From: Sulfoacidibacillus ferrooxidans
GTDB taxonomy: Bacteria; Bacillota; Bacilli; Alicyclobacillales; SLC66
NCBI RefSeq assembly: GCF_022606465.1
Contig: NZ_JALBUF010000004.1
Coordinates: forward strand, 1-64,000
DNA length: 64,000 nt
Direction of reading: 5' to 3'
Part shown: positions 27,540-36,521 of the stretch, one piece after another
Layout: the number at the start of each line of letters is the position of its first letter
How positions within the stretch are numbered: position 1 is the stretch's first letter
The notes under the pieces: model-generated
Databases searched by the model: none
What the model was told of the DNA's origin: nothing
What the model saw: only the letters and a program-made list of their open reading frames with translations
Translations under genes and position numbers: made by a program

Positions 27540-28028
27540 ATGTTAAATCGAATCATCTTGATTGGTCGTTTGACGCAGGATCCAGAATTGCGATATACGC
27601 AGTCAGGGGTTGCTGTAGCATCGTTCACTTTAGCGGTTGATCGTCAACGTGCGAATCAAGCGGGGGAACGAGAGGCAGACTTTATTAATATTGTCGTATG
27701 GCAAAAGCTTGGGGAACTGTGCGCTCAATATCTACGCAAGGGCAGGCTTGCTGCGGTAGAAGGAAGGTTGCAGATTCGCCAATATGAAAATAAAGAAGGC
27801 CAGCGTGTACGTGTAGCGGAAGTTGTCGCAGACAATGTTCGCTTTTTGGATCGTGGAACGGAAGGTACGAGTGGTTCTGCGGGGGCTTCGGGGCAGTCTA
27901 CTGGAACTGGTTATGGCAATAGTAGACCTGATTCTGATCGCAGCACTTCTTCCCCGCGTTATCAAGACGATCCATTTGCAGATGATGGTCGATCGATTGA
28001 CATCGTAGATGACGATTTACCCTTTTAG
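27540..28028 (+). CDS. ssb: Single-stranded DNA-binding protein
   Basis: SSB coats single-stranded DNA and recruits repair and replication partners. The 162-aa protein has the OB fold (MLNRIILIGRLTQDPELRYT; FINIVVWQKLGELCAQYLRKG), a Ser/Gly/Arg-rich linker, and the acidic interaction tip ending DDDLPF. It is placed between rpsF and rpsR as usual. Confidence 0.98.
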   Translation: MLNRIILIGRLTQDPELRYTQSGVAVASFTLAVDRQRANQAGEREADFINIVVWQKLGELCAQYLRKGRLAAVEGRLQIRQYENKEGQRVRVAEVVADNVRFLDRGTEGTSGSAGASGQSTGTGYGNSRPDSDRSTSSPRYQDDPFADDGRSIDIVDDDLPF

Positions 28029-28063
28029 TGTGTCGCTAGGTTAAGAGAAAAGGGGTGAAGAAT

Positions 28064-28294
28064 ATGCCGCGCAAAGGCCGTGGAGGTAAGAGGAAACGCG
28101 TATGCCAATTTTGTGTAGACAAGATTACGCTTGTTGACTATAAAGAGGCGAATCGGTTAACAAAGTATTTGACCGAGCGTGGGAAAATTCTACCGCGTCG
28201 TATTTCGGGTAACTGTGCTAGACATCAACGGCAAGTTACTGTGGCTATTAAACAGGCTCGTCAAGTAGCCTTAATGCCATATACGATGGAGTAG
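28064..28294 (+). CDS. rpsR: 30S ribosomal protein S18 (cysteine-containing form)
   Basis: S18 pairs with S6 in the 30S platform. From the ATG at 28064 ([13 protein letters not shown]) it has 76 aa. The motif CQFC with a later C-x2-H (NCARHQRQ) suggests the zinc-binding C+ form of S18, rather than the cysteine-free form made under zinc shortage. [16 protein letters not shown] is the conserved core. A GTG at 28055 lies in the ribosome binding site. Confidence 0.96.
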   Translation: MPRKGRGGKRKRVCQFCVDKITLVDYKEANRLTKYLTERGKILPRRISGNCARHQRQVTVAIKQARQVALMPYTME

Positions 28295-28316
28295 TATGAG
28301 TAACTAAGCGAGTATT

Positions 28317-28341
28317 AAGTCGTAGGAAGTACGATTTTTTT
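28317..28341 (+). terminator. Intrinsic terminator of the rpsF-ssb-rpsR operon
   Basis: AAGTCGTA pairs with TACGATTT around GGAAG and is followed by a T-run, about 25 nt after the rpsR stop. Confidence 0.8.
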
Positions 28342-28345
28342 GCAT

Positions 28346-28409
28346 GAGAAACGCGCTATGGTTTTTCACAAGATGTGAAAAACCATAGCGCGTTTCTCTA
28401 TTTTTTCTT
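28346..28409 (+). terminator. Very long perfect hairpin (25-bp stem) with T-run
   Basis: Positions 28346-28370 and 28374-28398 are exact reverse complements around a 3-nt AGA loop (GAGAAACGCGCTATGG...), followed on the plus strand by TATTTTTTCTT. It backs up the terminator at 28317. Leftward transcripts of the kinase gene also run into it. The right arm is nearly repeated in the last codons of the kinase. Confidence 0.8.
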
Positions 28410-28417
28410 CATGTAAT

Positions 28418-30244
28418 TTAGAGTAACGTGCTATGGTTTGCATGGAGAGGGAGAGAAATATAAAAACTAGTACCTTGATCAATGTGAGATTCTACTTCAA
28501 TTTCCCCTTGGTGTGCTTCGATAATTTTTTTTGATATTGCAAGTCCAAGTCCGGACCCAGTAGATTTTGTGGTGAAAAAAGGTTCAAATATTCTTTCTAA
28601 GTGAAGTGGTGCGATGCCCCCACCAGTATCAGCGATGACAAGGGTATATAGATTATTGTTGGTTTGACCGTATACAGTTAAGGTTCCTCCTTTTGGCATC
28701 GCATCTAAAGCATTCTTGCTTAAGTTAAGAAACACCTGTTTCAATTCACTTTTGTTCGCTTGGCATGGTCCAGAAGGCAGTTCAGGTAGGCGAATGATGA
28801 CACCCTTCATATTAGCTTCTGCAGTGATCAACGGGATTAAATCTTCAACAACATCTTTGATGTCTATGATTTGCCTATCAGCTTGAACTGAATTTCTTGC
28901 AAGTGACAAATATTCAGAGATGAGTCCATCTACACGATCAATTTCTTCAATCATAATCATGTAATGATCTTTGCCGCTAGATAGTTGATTGCGACGTCTT
29001 TGCAATTGTAAAAATCCACGAACGGTTGTGAGCGGATTTCTGATTTCATGGGCGGTTGAAGCTGCGAGTTCAGCAACTAAGTTAAGGCGATCAATTTTTG
29101 CTGTGAATGCCTCCCATTGTTTGCGTGTACTCACATCTTCGCCAAATAGGATGATGCCAGTGGTTCCGACGTCAGTCCATGTATCGGCTGCAATCGAACA
29201 TTCAATGACCTTCTTTTCTTGCGTAATCGCATGAATGAATGGGATTTCTAGACTGCGGATGGCAGCTCCAGTAAGTAGTTGTGACGAAATCGAATGTAAC
29301 AGCTCTAGTGGCACTTGGAGACGTCTTGCGATATGCTCGGCCGATATACCAAGAACCTCATCTTCCCGTAGTCCCGTCAACGTGAGAAACGTAGGATTGA
29401 CTAATTGGATCGTATAGGACTTCGAGACGCTTATAATGATCATAGGCGCATTTTTTATGACCTGATCGATCATAGCTTCTTGTTGGTATAGTCTCTCTCT
29501 CATATGGAAGATGGCCTTTGTTAAAGGATCGAGAAGTTGTAATGTTGTGGGAGGAGGTGCCAATGGATCATTGACAAGCAAGTTCACCCAATTAGATACG
29601 ATTTCTGGCTCGCGCTTCACTTTTCGTATGAGTCTAGAAAAAAATCGAGTACTGCCAATGAGAAGTAAAGCGATTAAAGATGCAAAAAACAGTTGATGAT
29701 AAAAGAAGGACTGTAGACTCTCTTCAAGAAAGTTTTGACATGCAATGATATAGAGTGTAGCCGTTTGTTTATGGTCTTGCACAATGGGTAAAGTTAATTC
29801 GCTAAATGTTGAATGAGGACTATTGTTATCATGTAATATAATCATATGTCCATTGGATTGCAGTTGACTGCTCATGTTATTAGGTGGAGGCTGTATATGG
29901 GTTGAAGTAAAGTTGTTACCAGTTACTTGGTCAATAAGCTTGTTCCCTGGATAAGTGACAACTTTGATTTGTAACACATGTAGCGGAGTGCCAGAGAGTA
30001 TCTGTAATTGATGCTGTAGTAAAGAATGAACGGGAGAAATGCCAGTCTGGTTCTGATTTTCAAGTAACTGAAAGGGTTTAATACTATCCACTATAAAGTG
30101 GCCACTCTCCAAAATAGTTGTATTATAGTATTGTTCAAGCATGGTGCGTGTATTTGAATAGTCACTATAGATGAGACTAGCTAAAAGACTGCCAGATATA
30201 ATAATTACAGCCGCCATACCGACGTTCGCGTAGTTTACTTTCAC
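28418..30244 (-). CDS. Orphan PAS sensor histidine kinase (KinA/KinB-like)
   Basis: The 608-aa protein has two membrane helices (about 9-25 and 184-200) flanking an extracellular sensor domain, a cytoplasmic PAS domain (about 255-375), a HisKA domain with the phospho-acceptor His399 in STAHEIRNPLTTVRGFLQLQ, and a HATPase_c domain (NLSKNALDAMPKGG; GGGIAPLHLERIFEPFFTTK; GSGLGLAISKKI). No response regulator is adjacent. The H-box resembles sporulation kinases feeding Spo0F, so a phosphorelay role is plausible (inference). The start is GTG at 30244 behind GGAGGT; a TTG at 30259 overlaps that site. Confidence 0.88.
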   Translation of the reverse strand: MKVNYANVGMAAVIIISGSLLASLIYSDYSNTRTMLEQYYNTTILESGHFIVDSIKPFQLLENQNQTGISPVHSLLQHQLQILSGTPLHVLQIKVVTYPGNKLIDQVTGNNFTSTHIQPPPNNMSSQLQSNGHMIILHDNNSPHSTFSELTLPIVQDHKQTATLYIIACQNFLEESLQSFFYHQLFFASLIALLLIGSTRFFSRLIRKVKREPEIVSNWVNLLVNDPLAPPPTTLQLLDPLTKAIFHMRERLYQQEAMIDQVIKNAPMIIISVSKSYTIQLVNPTFLTLTGLREDEVLGISAEHIARRLQVPLELLHSISSQLLTGAAIRSLEIPFIHAITQEKKVIECSIAADTWTDVGTTGIILFGEDVSTRKQWEAFTAKIDRLNLVAELAASTAHEIRNPLTTVRGFLQLQRRRNQLSSGKDHYMIMIEEIDRVDGLISEYLSLARNSVQADRQIIDIKDVVEDLIPLITAEANMKGVIIRLPELPSGPCQANKSELKQVFLNLSKNALDAMPKGGTLTVYGQTNNNLYTLVIADTGGGIAPLHLERIFEPFFTTKSTGSGLGLAISKKIIEAHQGEIEVESHIDQGTSFYISLPLHANHSTLL

Positions 30245-30402
30245 AGAGGCTACCTCCAAGATGACTTTTACAACGTATATAATGTGATGATGAGTATAAA
30301 AGAAATGCGACTGTAGTGATAGAATAAGAAACAGCCATGAGTTTTACACATCACATCTCAGACTTGATGTACAATAATAAAGTTAAATTTATCAGGGAAT
30401 AG

Positions 30403-31326
30403 GTGATTGCGCTGAAGCGAACGAATCGTACTGCATGGGGCTCAGGGATTGTATTTTTTATTCTCCTAACCTTTGCGGTATCTACGCCACTGAGCACCCT
30501 TGCCATGGTGTTGCTTCCCGTTCCGTTAGTACTATTGATTGCAAAAGGGGAATGGCAACGTGCCGTCATCCATTTGCTAGTTGCGCTAGTCGTGCTAGCT
30601 GTTTTAGGATCATTCCTTCAAGCTGTATTGCTCTTGCTATTTGTTGGTAGCTTTGCGTATGTACTTGGCAATGGATTTCGCACTGGACATGTGACGCGTG
30701 CGATGATCAATGCTGTCCTTATTTTTATTGGCTTTATTGTCATTGGTCTAGCCTTACTAAAATGGTCGGGCATAGCAATCTTACCACTTCTGATGTCTGA
30801 AGTGAAAAAAGCAATTTCAGAGAATCCTAACATTGGTTTGTTAGAAGGTAGTCATTCTGTAGGAACGATCAATCAATTAGTCCAACAAATCAGTCTTTAT
30901 TTCCCTAGTTTTATCGTGCTGTTCGCGATCGGCTCAACGTTGCTAGATGCAGCTATTACACGTATGTGGTTGCGGCGTACAAGTGATCAATTTCAACCGG
31001 TATTTAGCTATTTGAGATTCCCCCCTATGCTTGTCATAATCTTTGGTGTAAGTTTAGTAATCTTGGCTTTTCAACTGTTTCACCAAGAAGCGCTCATATG
31101 GACGCTAGCCAATAATGTATTTCTTATAGCGGGATTCCTGCTAGCGCTTCAAGCACTTTCATTGCTTTGGTGGTATGTGAAGCCCAAACCATGGGGGATA
31201 TTTGTTTTTTTTATTCTCTTTATTTTAAGCTTTATTCCTTATATTAGCCAGTTGTATTTACTGTTAGGTGTTTTTGACATTGTGATGGATTTGCGTTCGC
31301 GAATAGATAAAAAACGACAAAAGTAG
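30403..31326 (+). CDS. yybS: DUF2232 family membrane protein (YybS)
   Basis: The 307-aa protein has about eight membrane segments and the DUF2232/YybS layout, including VLGNGFRTGHVTRAM and a C-terminal SFIPYISQLYLLLGVFDIVMDLR tract (read as ISQLYLLLGVFDIVMDLR). It lies upstream of rplI as in Bacillus, but the gdpP/yybT gene normally between them is missing here. Function unknown. Start GTG at 30403. Confidence 0.87.
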   Translation: MIALKRTNRTAWGSGIVFFILLTFAVSTPLSTLAMVLLPVPLVLLIAKGEWQRAVIHLLVALVVLAVLGSFLQAVLLLLFVGSFAYVLGNGFRTGHVTRAMINAVLIFIGFIVIGLALLKWSGIAILPLLMSEVKKAISENPNIGLLEGSHSVGTINQLVQQISLYFPSFIVLFAIGSTLLDAAITRMWLRRTSDQFQPVFSYLRFPPMLVIIFGVSLVILAFQLFHQEALIWTLANNVFLIAGFLLALQALSLLWWYVKPKPWGIFVFFILFILSFIPYISQLYLLLGVFDIVMDLRSRIDKKRQK

Positions 31327-31357
31327 CCATCAAATGAAGTGAACGTGTCATTCTGGA

Positions 31358-31385
31358 TTGTAAATTTAGCGTTTGGATCTATAAT
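31358..31385 (+). promoter_or_regulatory. rplI promoter
   Basis: TTGTAA (31358-31363) and TATAAT (31380-31385) with 16-nt spacing lie about 50 nt before rplI. Confidence 0.65.
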
Positions 31386-31435
31386 GAAGAGGTAGACAGA
31401 CTAGCGCTTTTCTTCGGATTTGGAGGAGACTAACG

Positions 31436-31882
31436 ATGAAAGTTGTTTTCAATCAAGACGTAGCCAGTCAAGGGAAAAAAGGAGACGTTAAGAACGTTTC
31501 TGAGGGCTATGCCCGCAATTTTTTATTTCCTAGACAATTGGCGAAACCAGCTACACCTGATGTTTTAAAAGAACTTGCACAGGCTCGCGATGTGGAAAAG
31601 AAAAAGGAAGAACAGCAGATGATTGCTGCTCGTGAATTATGTTCCAAACTCGATCAATTTACCCTTAACCTATATGTAAAAACAGGAGAAAACAGTCGTG
31701 TTTTTGGTGCAGTTACTTCAAAGCAGGTTGCAGAAGGATTATCAGCTGCAGGTTTTCAGATCGACAAGAAAAAAATTGTATTGCATGATGCCATACGAAC
31801 ACTTGGTATGACAGTCGTTCCTATCAAACTTTATCATGATGTTACAGCCCAATTAAAGGTACACGTTCAACCAGAAGTGTAG
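31436..31882 (+). CDS. rplI: 50S ribosomal protein L9
   Basis: L9 binds 23S rRNA domain V near the L1 stalk. The 148-aa protein has the N-terminal domain [20 protein letters not shown]...[12 protein letters not shown], the long connecting helix rich in E/K, and the C-terminal domain ([37 protein letters not shown]). It starts at ATG behind GGAGG. It precedes dnaB, as in Bacillus. Confidence 0.97.
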   Translation: MKVVFNQDVASQGKKGDVKNVSEGYARNFLFPRQLAKPATPDVLKELAQARDVEKKKEEQQMIAARELCSKLDQFTLNLYVKTGENSRVFGAVTSKQVAEGLSAAGFQIDKKKIVLHDAIRTLGMTVVPIKLYHDVTAQLKVHVQPEV

Positions 31883-31915
31883 GATGTATAACGATATGCT
31901 GGAGGTGTGAAAGTA

Positions 31916-33253
31916 ATGGCCGAACTGCCATTTGATCGTCTGCCTCCTCAAAATGTAGAAGCGGAGCAAGCGGTTCTTGGTGCGATCTTTTTGTCACCAG
32001 ATCTGCTTGGTACACTTGCTGAACGTCTTCAAGCAGAGGATTTTTATCGACAGGGACACAAAGTAATTTTCTCTGCTGTATTGGAACTTTCAGAGCGAGG
32101 CGAGCCAGTTGATATCGTCACGCTAACTGCTAAGCTACAAGCACAAGGGAAGCTAGAAGAGGCAGGTGGAGTCGAGTATATTATTCGGCTTGCACAATCG
32201 ATACCGACTGCTGCAAATGCAGAATACCACGCTGAAATTGTGGCAGACCGTGCCATGTTACGGCGATTGATTAGTGTAACAACTGAGATAGCATCGACAA
32301 GCTATGCAGGAACGGAAGATGTAGGAGATCTACTTGATCAAGCAGAACGGCGGATATTAGCTCTATCACAGACGCGTTCAGATCGTGGTTTTGTACCGAT
32401 CCGCGATGTCCTTATGCAAGCCTATGAGCGAGTAGAGCATCTGTATCATCATAAGGGTGCACTTACTGGTGTATCTTCTGGTTATGCAGAACTTGATAGA
32501 ATGACCGCTGGGTTTCAAAGGTCGGATTTAATTATTCTTGCTGCTCGTCCCTCGGTTGGGAAAACTGCTTTTGCGCTCAACATCGCGCAAAACGCTGCCG
32601 TACGATCGGGTGAGACGGTGGCTGTCTTTAGTTTAGAGATGTCAAAGGAACAATTAGTTCAGCGAATGATCTGTGCTGAAGCCAATATTGATGCAACAGT
32701 ATTGCGTACAGGGCAATTAGTGGATGAAGACTGGACAAAATTATCGATGGGGATTGCGTCCCTGTCTGAAGCGCCTATATTTATCGATGATAGTCCTGGA
32801 ATTACGCTTGCTGAGATGCGCTCACGCCTTCGTCGATTAAAGCTAGAGATGGGTCTTGGGTTAGTTGTTGTAGATTATCTACAACTGATTCACGGTAGAG
32901 GTCGCACAGACAATAGACAGCAGGAAATATCAGAGATTTCTCGTTCTCTCAAAGGGCTTGCGCGTGAATTGGATGTACCAATTATTGCCTTATCCCAGTT
33001 GAGCCGTTCAGTGGAACAACGTCAAGATAAACGACCTATGCTATCTGATATTCGTGAGTCGGGAAGTATTGAACAGGATGCAGATGTAGTTGGATTTCTT
33101 TACAGAGACGATTACTATGATCCAGAGTCGGAAAAGAAAAATATTGTAGAAGTGATCATCGGGAAACAGCGAAATGGTCCTACTGGCAAAGTAGAACTTG
33201 TTTTTCTGAAAAATTACAACAAATTTGTGTCACTCGAAAAAACAGCGCGGTGA
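31916..33253 (+). CDS. dnaB: Replicative DNA helicase DnaB (DnaC of B. subtilis)
   Basis: This hexameric helicase unwinds DNA at the fork. From the ATG at 31916 (MAELPFDRLPPQNVEAEQAVLGA) it has 445 aa: the N-terminal DnaG-binding domain and a RecA-like domain with Walker A ARPSVGKTAFALN, Walker B LVVVDYLQLI, and LSQLSRSVEQR. No intein interrupts it. A GTG at 31907 is part of GGAGGTG. Confidence 0.97.
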   Translation: MAELPFDRLPPQNVEAEQAVLGAIFLSPDLLGTLAERLQAEDFYRQGHKVIFSAVLELSERGEPVDIVTLTAKLQAQGKLEEAGGVEYIIRLAQSIPTAANAEYHAEIVADRAMLRRLISVTTEIASTSYAGTEDVGDLLDQAERRILALSQTRSDRGFVPIRDVLMQAYERVEHLYHHKGALTGVSSGYAELDRMTAGFQRSDLIILAARPSVGKTAFALNIAQNAAVRSGETVAVFSLEMSKEQLVQRMICAEANIDATVLRTGQLVDEDWTKLSMGIASLSEAPIFIDDSPGITLAEMRSRLRRLKLEMGLGLVVVDYLQLIHGRGRTDNRQQEISEISRSLKGLARELDVPIIALSQLSRSVEQRQDKRPMLSDIRESGSIEQDADVVGFLYRDDYYDPESEKKNIVEVIIGKQRNGPTGKVELVFLKNYNKFVSLEKTAR

Positions 33254-33259
33254 GATCGT

Positions 33260-33856
33260 ATGGTAGTACATTCAATAGACCAATTAAATACTGAGGACTC
33301 TTCCAATCATCCTTCGAAAGATCAGTGGGAAATAGGCTATGTTTCTAGGCGTATGGCACACAAGAAGCCGCGTTTGACCTTCATGTGGGTTATTGCCTAT
33401 TTGCTGTCACCACTCGCGCCTTCTCCAAAAGTTGTAGAGTACTTTCATGCCAATGCAGTCAAAGCACCGCGTCAACGAGAGTATTTGGGAAGATCTAGTT
33501 CGGTGCGTAGAGGGAGACGGTTGCGAAAATTACGCTGGCTACGTTTTGTGAGGGGTATGAGACGTGCTGTGTATATGACCGTTTTTCTGATGATTGTTGT
33601 AACCGTTTCTTTTTGGGCAAAATGTGCAGTTGTATATGATGTTCCAGCGTATATGCAAGTGGGGCAGCTCACACATGCGCAAGCATATGTTGTTTATAAA
33701 CCATGGTGGTTTGGCCCACCCTTATTCAATTTAGCTAAGTATCCTGTACTCAATCCGATGAATCCGGAACAGTCACTTGCAATGCAATTACAACAGTATA
33801 GTGAGATTGTCGATAATCCCACTATTTTGTATGTGGTGGTTCCCAAAAACGGATAA
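33260..33856 (+). CDS. Unknown single-pass membrane protein
   Basis: I do not recognise this 198-aa protein. It has a polar N-terminus, a very basic stretch (RRGRRLRKLRWLRFVRGMRR around 84-103), one membrane helix (about 106-124) and an approximately 70-aa C-terminal part, probably outside the cell by the positive-inside rule (AYMQVGQLTHAQAYVVYKPW). It starts 7 nt after dnaB, so it is probably co-transcribed with rplI-dnaB. It ends just at the PurR operator of purA. Confidence 0.7.
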   Translation: MVVHSIDQLNTEDSSNHPSKDQWEIGYVSRRMAHKKPRLTFMWVIAYLLSPLAPSPKVVEYFHANAVKAPRQREYLGRSSSVRRGRRLRKLRWLRFVRGMRRAVYMTVFLMIVVTVSFWAKCAVVYDVPAYMQVGQLTHAQAYVVYKPWWFGPPLFNLAKYPVLNPMNPEQSLAMQLQQYSEIVDNPTILYVVVPKNG

Positions 33857-33932
33857 ACCGAACGTTATATATAATTACAAGGGTTATTGTTCGTAATTTA
33901 TGATTGACACACTGTTTGCTCATTGCTACACT
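33853..33932 (+). promoter_or_regulatory. purA promoter with PurBox pair
   Basis: Two inverted PurBox-like elements flank 17 bp when 14-bp boxes are counted as in B. subtilis: ATAAACCGAACGTT (33853-33866) and ATTGTTCGTAATTT (33886-33899, reverse). Each matches the consensus AWWWCCGAACWWT with one or two mismatches. Directly after them are a perfect -35 TTGACA (33904-33909) and -10 TACACT (33927-33932), 17 nt apart. This predicts PurR repression relieved by PRPP. Confidence 0.8.
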
Positions 33933-33999
33933 CAGGGAGGCTTTTATGGATGCCACCTGTCTCAAGAGCTCGATTGAGGATTCTTAGGAGAGATGCTAA

Positions 34000-35283
34000 A
34001 TGGCGACTGTCGTTGTAGTTGGAACGCAATGGGGAGACGAAGGCAAAGGTAAAGTAACGGACTATTTAGCTGAACAGGCAGAAGTAGTCGTTCGTTATCA
34101 GGGTGGTAATAATGCAGGTCATCAGATTCGCTTACAAGGACAAAATTTTGATCTGCACTTGCTTCCTTCAGGTATTTTATACAAAGATAAACAATGCATT
34201 TTAGGGAACGGTATGGTCATTGATCCAAAAGCATTATTAGACGAGATTGACTATGTAAAAGCGCTTGGAATTGAAATGGGACAATTGGCTATCAGTGATC
34301 GTGCGCATGTAGTCTTACCTTATCACATCCGCATTGATGAGCTAGAAGAAGAACGTAAAGGTCAAAGTAAGATTGGCACCACACGGAAGGGTATAGGCCC
34401 TGCCTATATGGATAAGGCTGCTCGGATTGGGATTCGGATGGCTGATTTACTTGAGCCAGAAGATTTTAAAGCCAAGTTAGAACAAAATTTGCTTGAGAAG
34501 AACCAATTATTTCGTCAATATTATGGTTCAGATGAATTTTCTCTTGAGGACATTTTTGCTGAGTATTTTTCATATGGTGAGCGCCTGAAAGAATATGTGA
34601 TGGATACGTCAGTTGTGCTTGATGATGCACTTGTACGCGGTGAAAATGTCTTGTTTGAAGGTGCTCAAGCTACGATGCTTGACCAAGATCACGGCACCTA
34701 TCCATATGTAACTGCATCAAGCCCAGTTGCAGGAGGAGCAAGCGTAGGTACAGGTGTTGGTCCATCTAAAATTGAAAAGGTTGTCGGAATCGTAAAAGCG
34801 TATAATACACGTGTAGGTGAAGGCCCATTTGTGACGGAGCTCGCTGATGAACTAGGTGCAAAGATTCGAGAAGCTGGGCATGAATACGGAGTGACGACTG
34901 GTAGACCACGTCGAATTGGGTGGTTTGACAGTGTAGTGACACGTCATGCGCGCCGAGTCAGTGGGATTGATTTTATTGCTGTAACGAAACTAGATATTTT
35001 AACTGGGTTGGATGAACTGAAGATATGTGTGGGCTATAGGTTACGTGGTGAGATAATTACTCATGTCCCCGCGAGTATTTCGGCATTGCGGGAATGTCAA
35101 CCGGAGTATGAAACTTTACCTGGATGGCACGAGGATATTGCCGACGTGCATGCATTTGATGAGTTGCCTGTAAATGCACAGAATTATTTGCGGCGTCTGG
35201 AAGAATTGACTGGAGCTAAGATTGCATTATTTGGCACTGGGGCCGATCGCGATCGCATTGTTGAGATTTTGAAAGTTTTTTAG
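34000..35283 (+). CDS. purA: Adenylosuccinate synthetase
   Basis: PurA makes adenylosuccinate from IMP, aspartate and GTP, the first step from IMP to AMP. The 427-aa protein has the P-loop [25 protein letters not shown], the [21 protein letters not shown] block (read as [17 protein letters not shown]), and [12 protein letters not shown]. The ATG follows TAGGAG. PurBoxes precede it. It is monocistronic; a tRNA cluster with its own promoter follows. Confidence 0.98.
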   Translation: MATVVVVGTQWGDEGKGKVTDYLAEQAEVVVRYQGGNNAGHQIRLQGQNFDLHLLPSGILYKDKQCILGNGMVIDPKALLDEIDYVKALGIEMGQLAISDRAHVVLPYHIRIDELEEERKGQSKIGTTRKGIGPAYMDKAARIGIRMADLLEPEDFKAKLEQNLLEKNQLFRQYYGSDEFSLEDIFAEYFSYGERLKEYVMDTSVVLDDALVRGENVLFEGAQATMLDQDHGTYPYVTASSPVAGGASVGTGVGPSKIEKVVGIVKAYNTRVGEGPFVTELADELGAKIREAGHEYGVTTGRPRRIGWFDSVVTRHARRVSGIDFIAVTKLDILTGLDELKICVGYRLRGEIITHVPASISALRECQPEYETLPGWHEDIADVHAFDELPVNAQNYLRRLEELTGAKIALFGTGADRDRIVEILKVF

Positions 35284-35301
35284 AAATAAGCATGTTAAGA
35301 C

Positions 35302-35330
35302 TTGCAAAGTGCGCGTGAACGTGATATATT
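35302..35330 (+). promoter_or_regulatory. Promoter of the tRNA cluster
   Basis: TTGCAA (35302-35307) and TATATT (35325-35330) are 17 nt apart, 18 nt before the first tRNA. Confidence 0.8.
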
Positions 35331-35347
35331 ATCTCACGTGCTCTTTT

Positions 35348-35420
35348 GAGCCATTAGCTCAGCTGGTAGAGCACCTGACTTTTAATCAGGGTGTCGCTGG
35401 TTCGAATCCAGCATGGCTCA
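35348..35420 (+). tRNA. tRNA-Lys (anticodon TTT)
   Basis: Acceptor arms GAGCCAT/ATGGCTC, D-loop AGCTCAGCTGGTAGAGC, anticodon stem-loop CTGACTTTTAATCAG (TTT), T-arm GCTGGTTCGAATCCAGC. CCA is not encoded. First of four tRNAs. Confidence 0.97.
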
Positions 35421-35424
35421 TCGT

Positions 35425-35496
35425 GGCCCCATGGTCAAGCGGTTAAGACACCACCCTTTCACGGTGGGAACAGGGGTTCGAATCCCCTTGGGGTCA
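35425..35496 (+). tRNA. tRNA-Glu (anticodon TTC)
   Basis: Acceptor GGCCCCA/TGGGGTC, anticodon loop CTTTCAC (TTC) inside a CCACC/GGTGG stem, T-arm AGGGGTTCGAATCCCCT. CCA is not encoded. Confidence 0.97.
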
Positions 35497-35531
35497 TTGC
35501 TGCTTTAAAAGCAGCGAGCAAGGTAAAAGAA

Positions 35532-35607
35532 GGGCGATTAGCTCAGTTGGGAGAGCACCTGCCTTACAAGCAGGGGGTCGGCGGTTCGAGACCGTCATCG
35601 CCCACCA
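35532..35607 (+). tRNA. tRNA-Val (anticodon TAC)
   Basis: Acceptor GGGCGAT/ATCGCCC, anticodon arm CTGCCTTACAAGCAG (TAC), T-arm GGCGGTTCGAGACCGTC. The 3' CCA is encoded. Confidence 0.97.
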
Positions 35608-35610
35608 TAT

Positions 35611-35687
35611 GGAACTGTGGTGTAGTGGCCTAACATGCCTGCCTGTCACGCAGGAGATCGCGGGTTCGAATCCCGTCAGTTCCGCCA
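35611..35687 (+). tRNA. tRNA-Asp (anticodon GTC)
   Basis: Acceptor GGAACTG/CAGTTCC, anticodon arm CTGCCTGTCACGCAG (GTC), T-arm GCGGGTTCGAATCCCGT. The 3' CCA is encoded. It ends the cluster just before a terminator. Confidence 0.97.
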
Positions 35688-35691
35688 TAAT

Positions 35692-35741
35692 GAGCGTGGT
35701 ATCATCATCATAAAGATGAGGGTATCACGCTCTTGTTATTT
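35692..35741 (+). terminator. Terminator of the tRNA cluster
   Basis: GAGCGTGGTATC pairs with GGTATCACGCTC (12 bp with wobbles) and is followed by TTGTTATTTT. Confidence 0.8.
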
Positions 35742-35816
35742 TAGGATAGATTACATACCATATACATGTACCCTCTTTTCGTACATAAGAGTCTCTACAA
35801 CTCGAAAGGTTGATGG

Positions 35817-36521
35817 ATGATGCATCATATATTAGTTGTCGACGATGAAGAACCAATTGCGGATATCTTGCGTTTTCAGCTAGAAAAAGCCGGATATCGC
35901 GTTACTGTAGCAGAAGATGGAGAAGTAGCTGTGCAGTTAATAGAAAACCAAGCGCAGGCGATAGAACTCGTTCTGTTGGATCTTATGTTACCTAAAAAAG
36001 ACGGGTTTGAGGTATGCAAAGAGGTGCGACAATTTTCTAATATACCTATTATCATGCTAACGGCTCGTGATGCAGAGTTAGATAAAGTGCTTGGATTAGA
36101 GCTTGGAGCAGATGACTATGTTACCAAACCGTTTAGTGCGAGGGAATTACTTGCCCGTGTAAAGGCAAATTTGCGTCGACAGATTTCTGTACAAGATGAT
36201 GGGGATGTAAGTCGCAAAGAGCAGCTCAGTTTTAATGGATTGATGATTGATCCAAAAACAATGCAAGTGTTTCGTGATGGCATTGAAATTGTGTTAACTC
36301 ATCGTGAATTTGAGCTTCTTTTATACATGGCACGTCATCCAGGCGTTGTTTACTCGCGAGAACAACTTTTACAAGATGTATGGGGCTATGATTATCTTGG
36401 AGATGAGCGAACGGTAGATGTGACTGTACGGAGATTGCGAGAGAAATTAGAACAAGATCCTAGTAACCCCGTGTTTATTTTGACACGTAGAGGAGCAGGA
36501 TACCTCTTTCGTCGGACATAG
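35817..36521 (+). CDS. walR: Cell-wall response regulator WalR (YycF)
   Basis: WalR is the essential OmpR-family regulator of cell-wall hydrolase genes. The 234-aa protein has a receiver domain with the phospho-acceptor Asp55 ([13 protein letters not shown]), Thr in IIMLTAR and Lys in [20 protein letters not shown] (in pieces DDYVTKPF), then a winged-helix domain ([34 protein letters not shown]). walK follows immediately. Two adjacent ATGs (35817, 35820) are possible starts. Confidence 0.96.
   Translation: MMHHILVVDDEEPIADILRFQLEKAGYRVTVAEDGEVAVQLIENQAQAIELVLLDLMLPKKDGFEVCKEVRQFSNIPIIMLTARDAELDKVLGLELGADDYVTKPFSARELLARVKANLRRQISVQDDGDVSRKEQLSFNGLMIDPKTMQVFRDGIEIVLTHREFELLLYMARHPGVVYSREQLLQDVWGYDYLGDERTVDVTVRRLREKLEQDPSNPVFILTRRGAGYLFRRT

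Noticed and set aside
35391-35688. Protein frames across the tRNA cluster
   Set aside because: They are translations of tRNA genes, a common false annotation.
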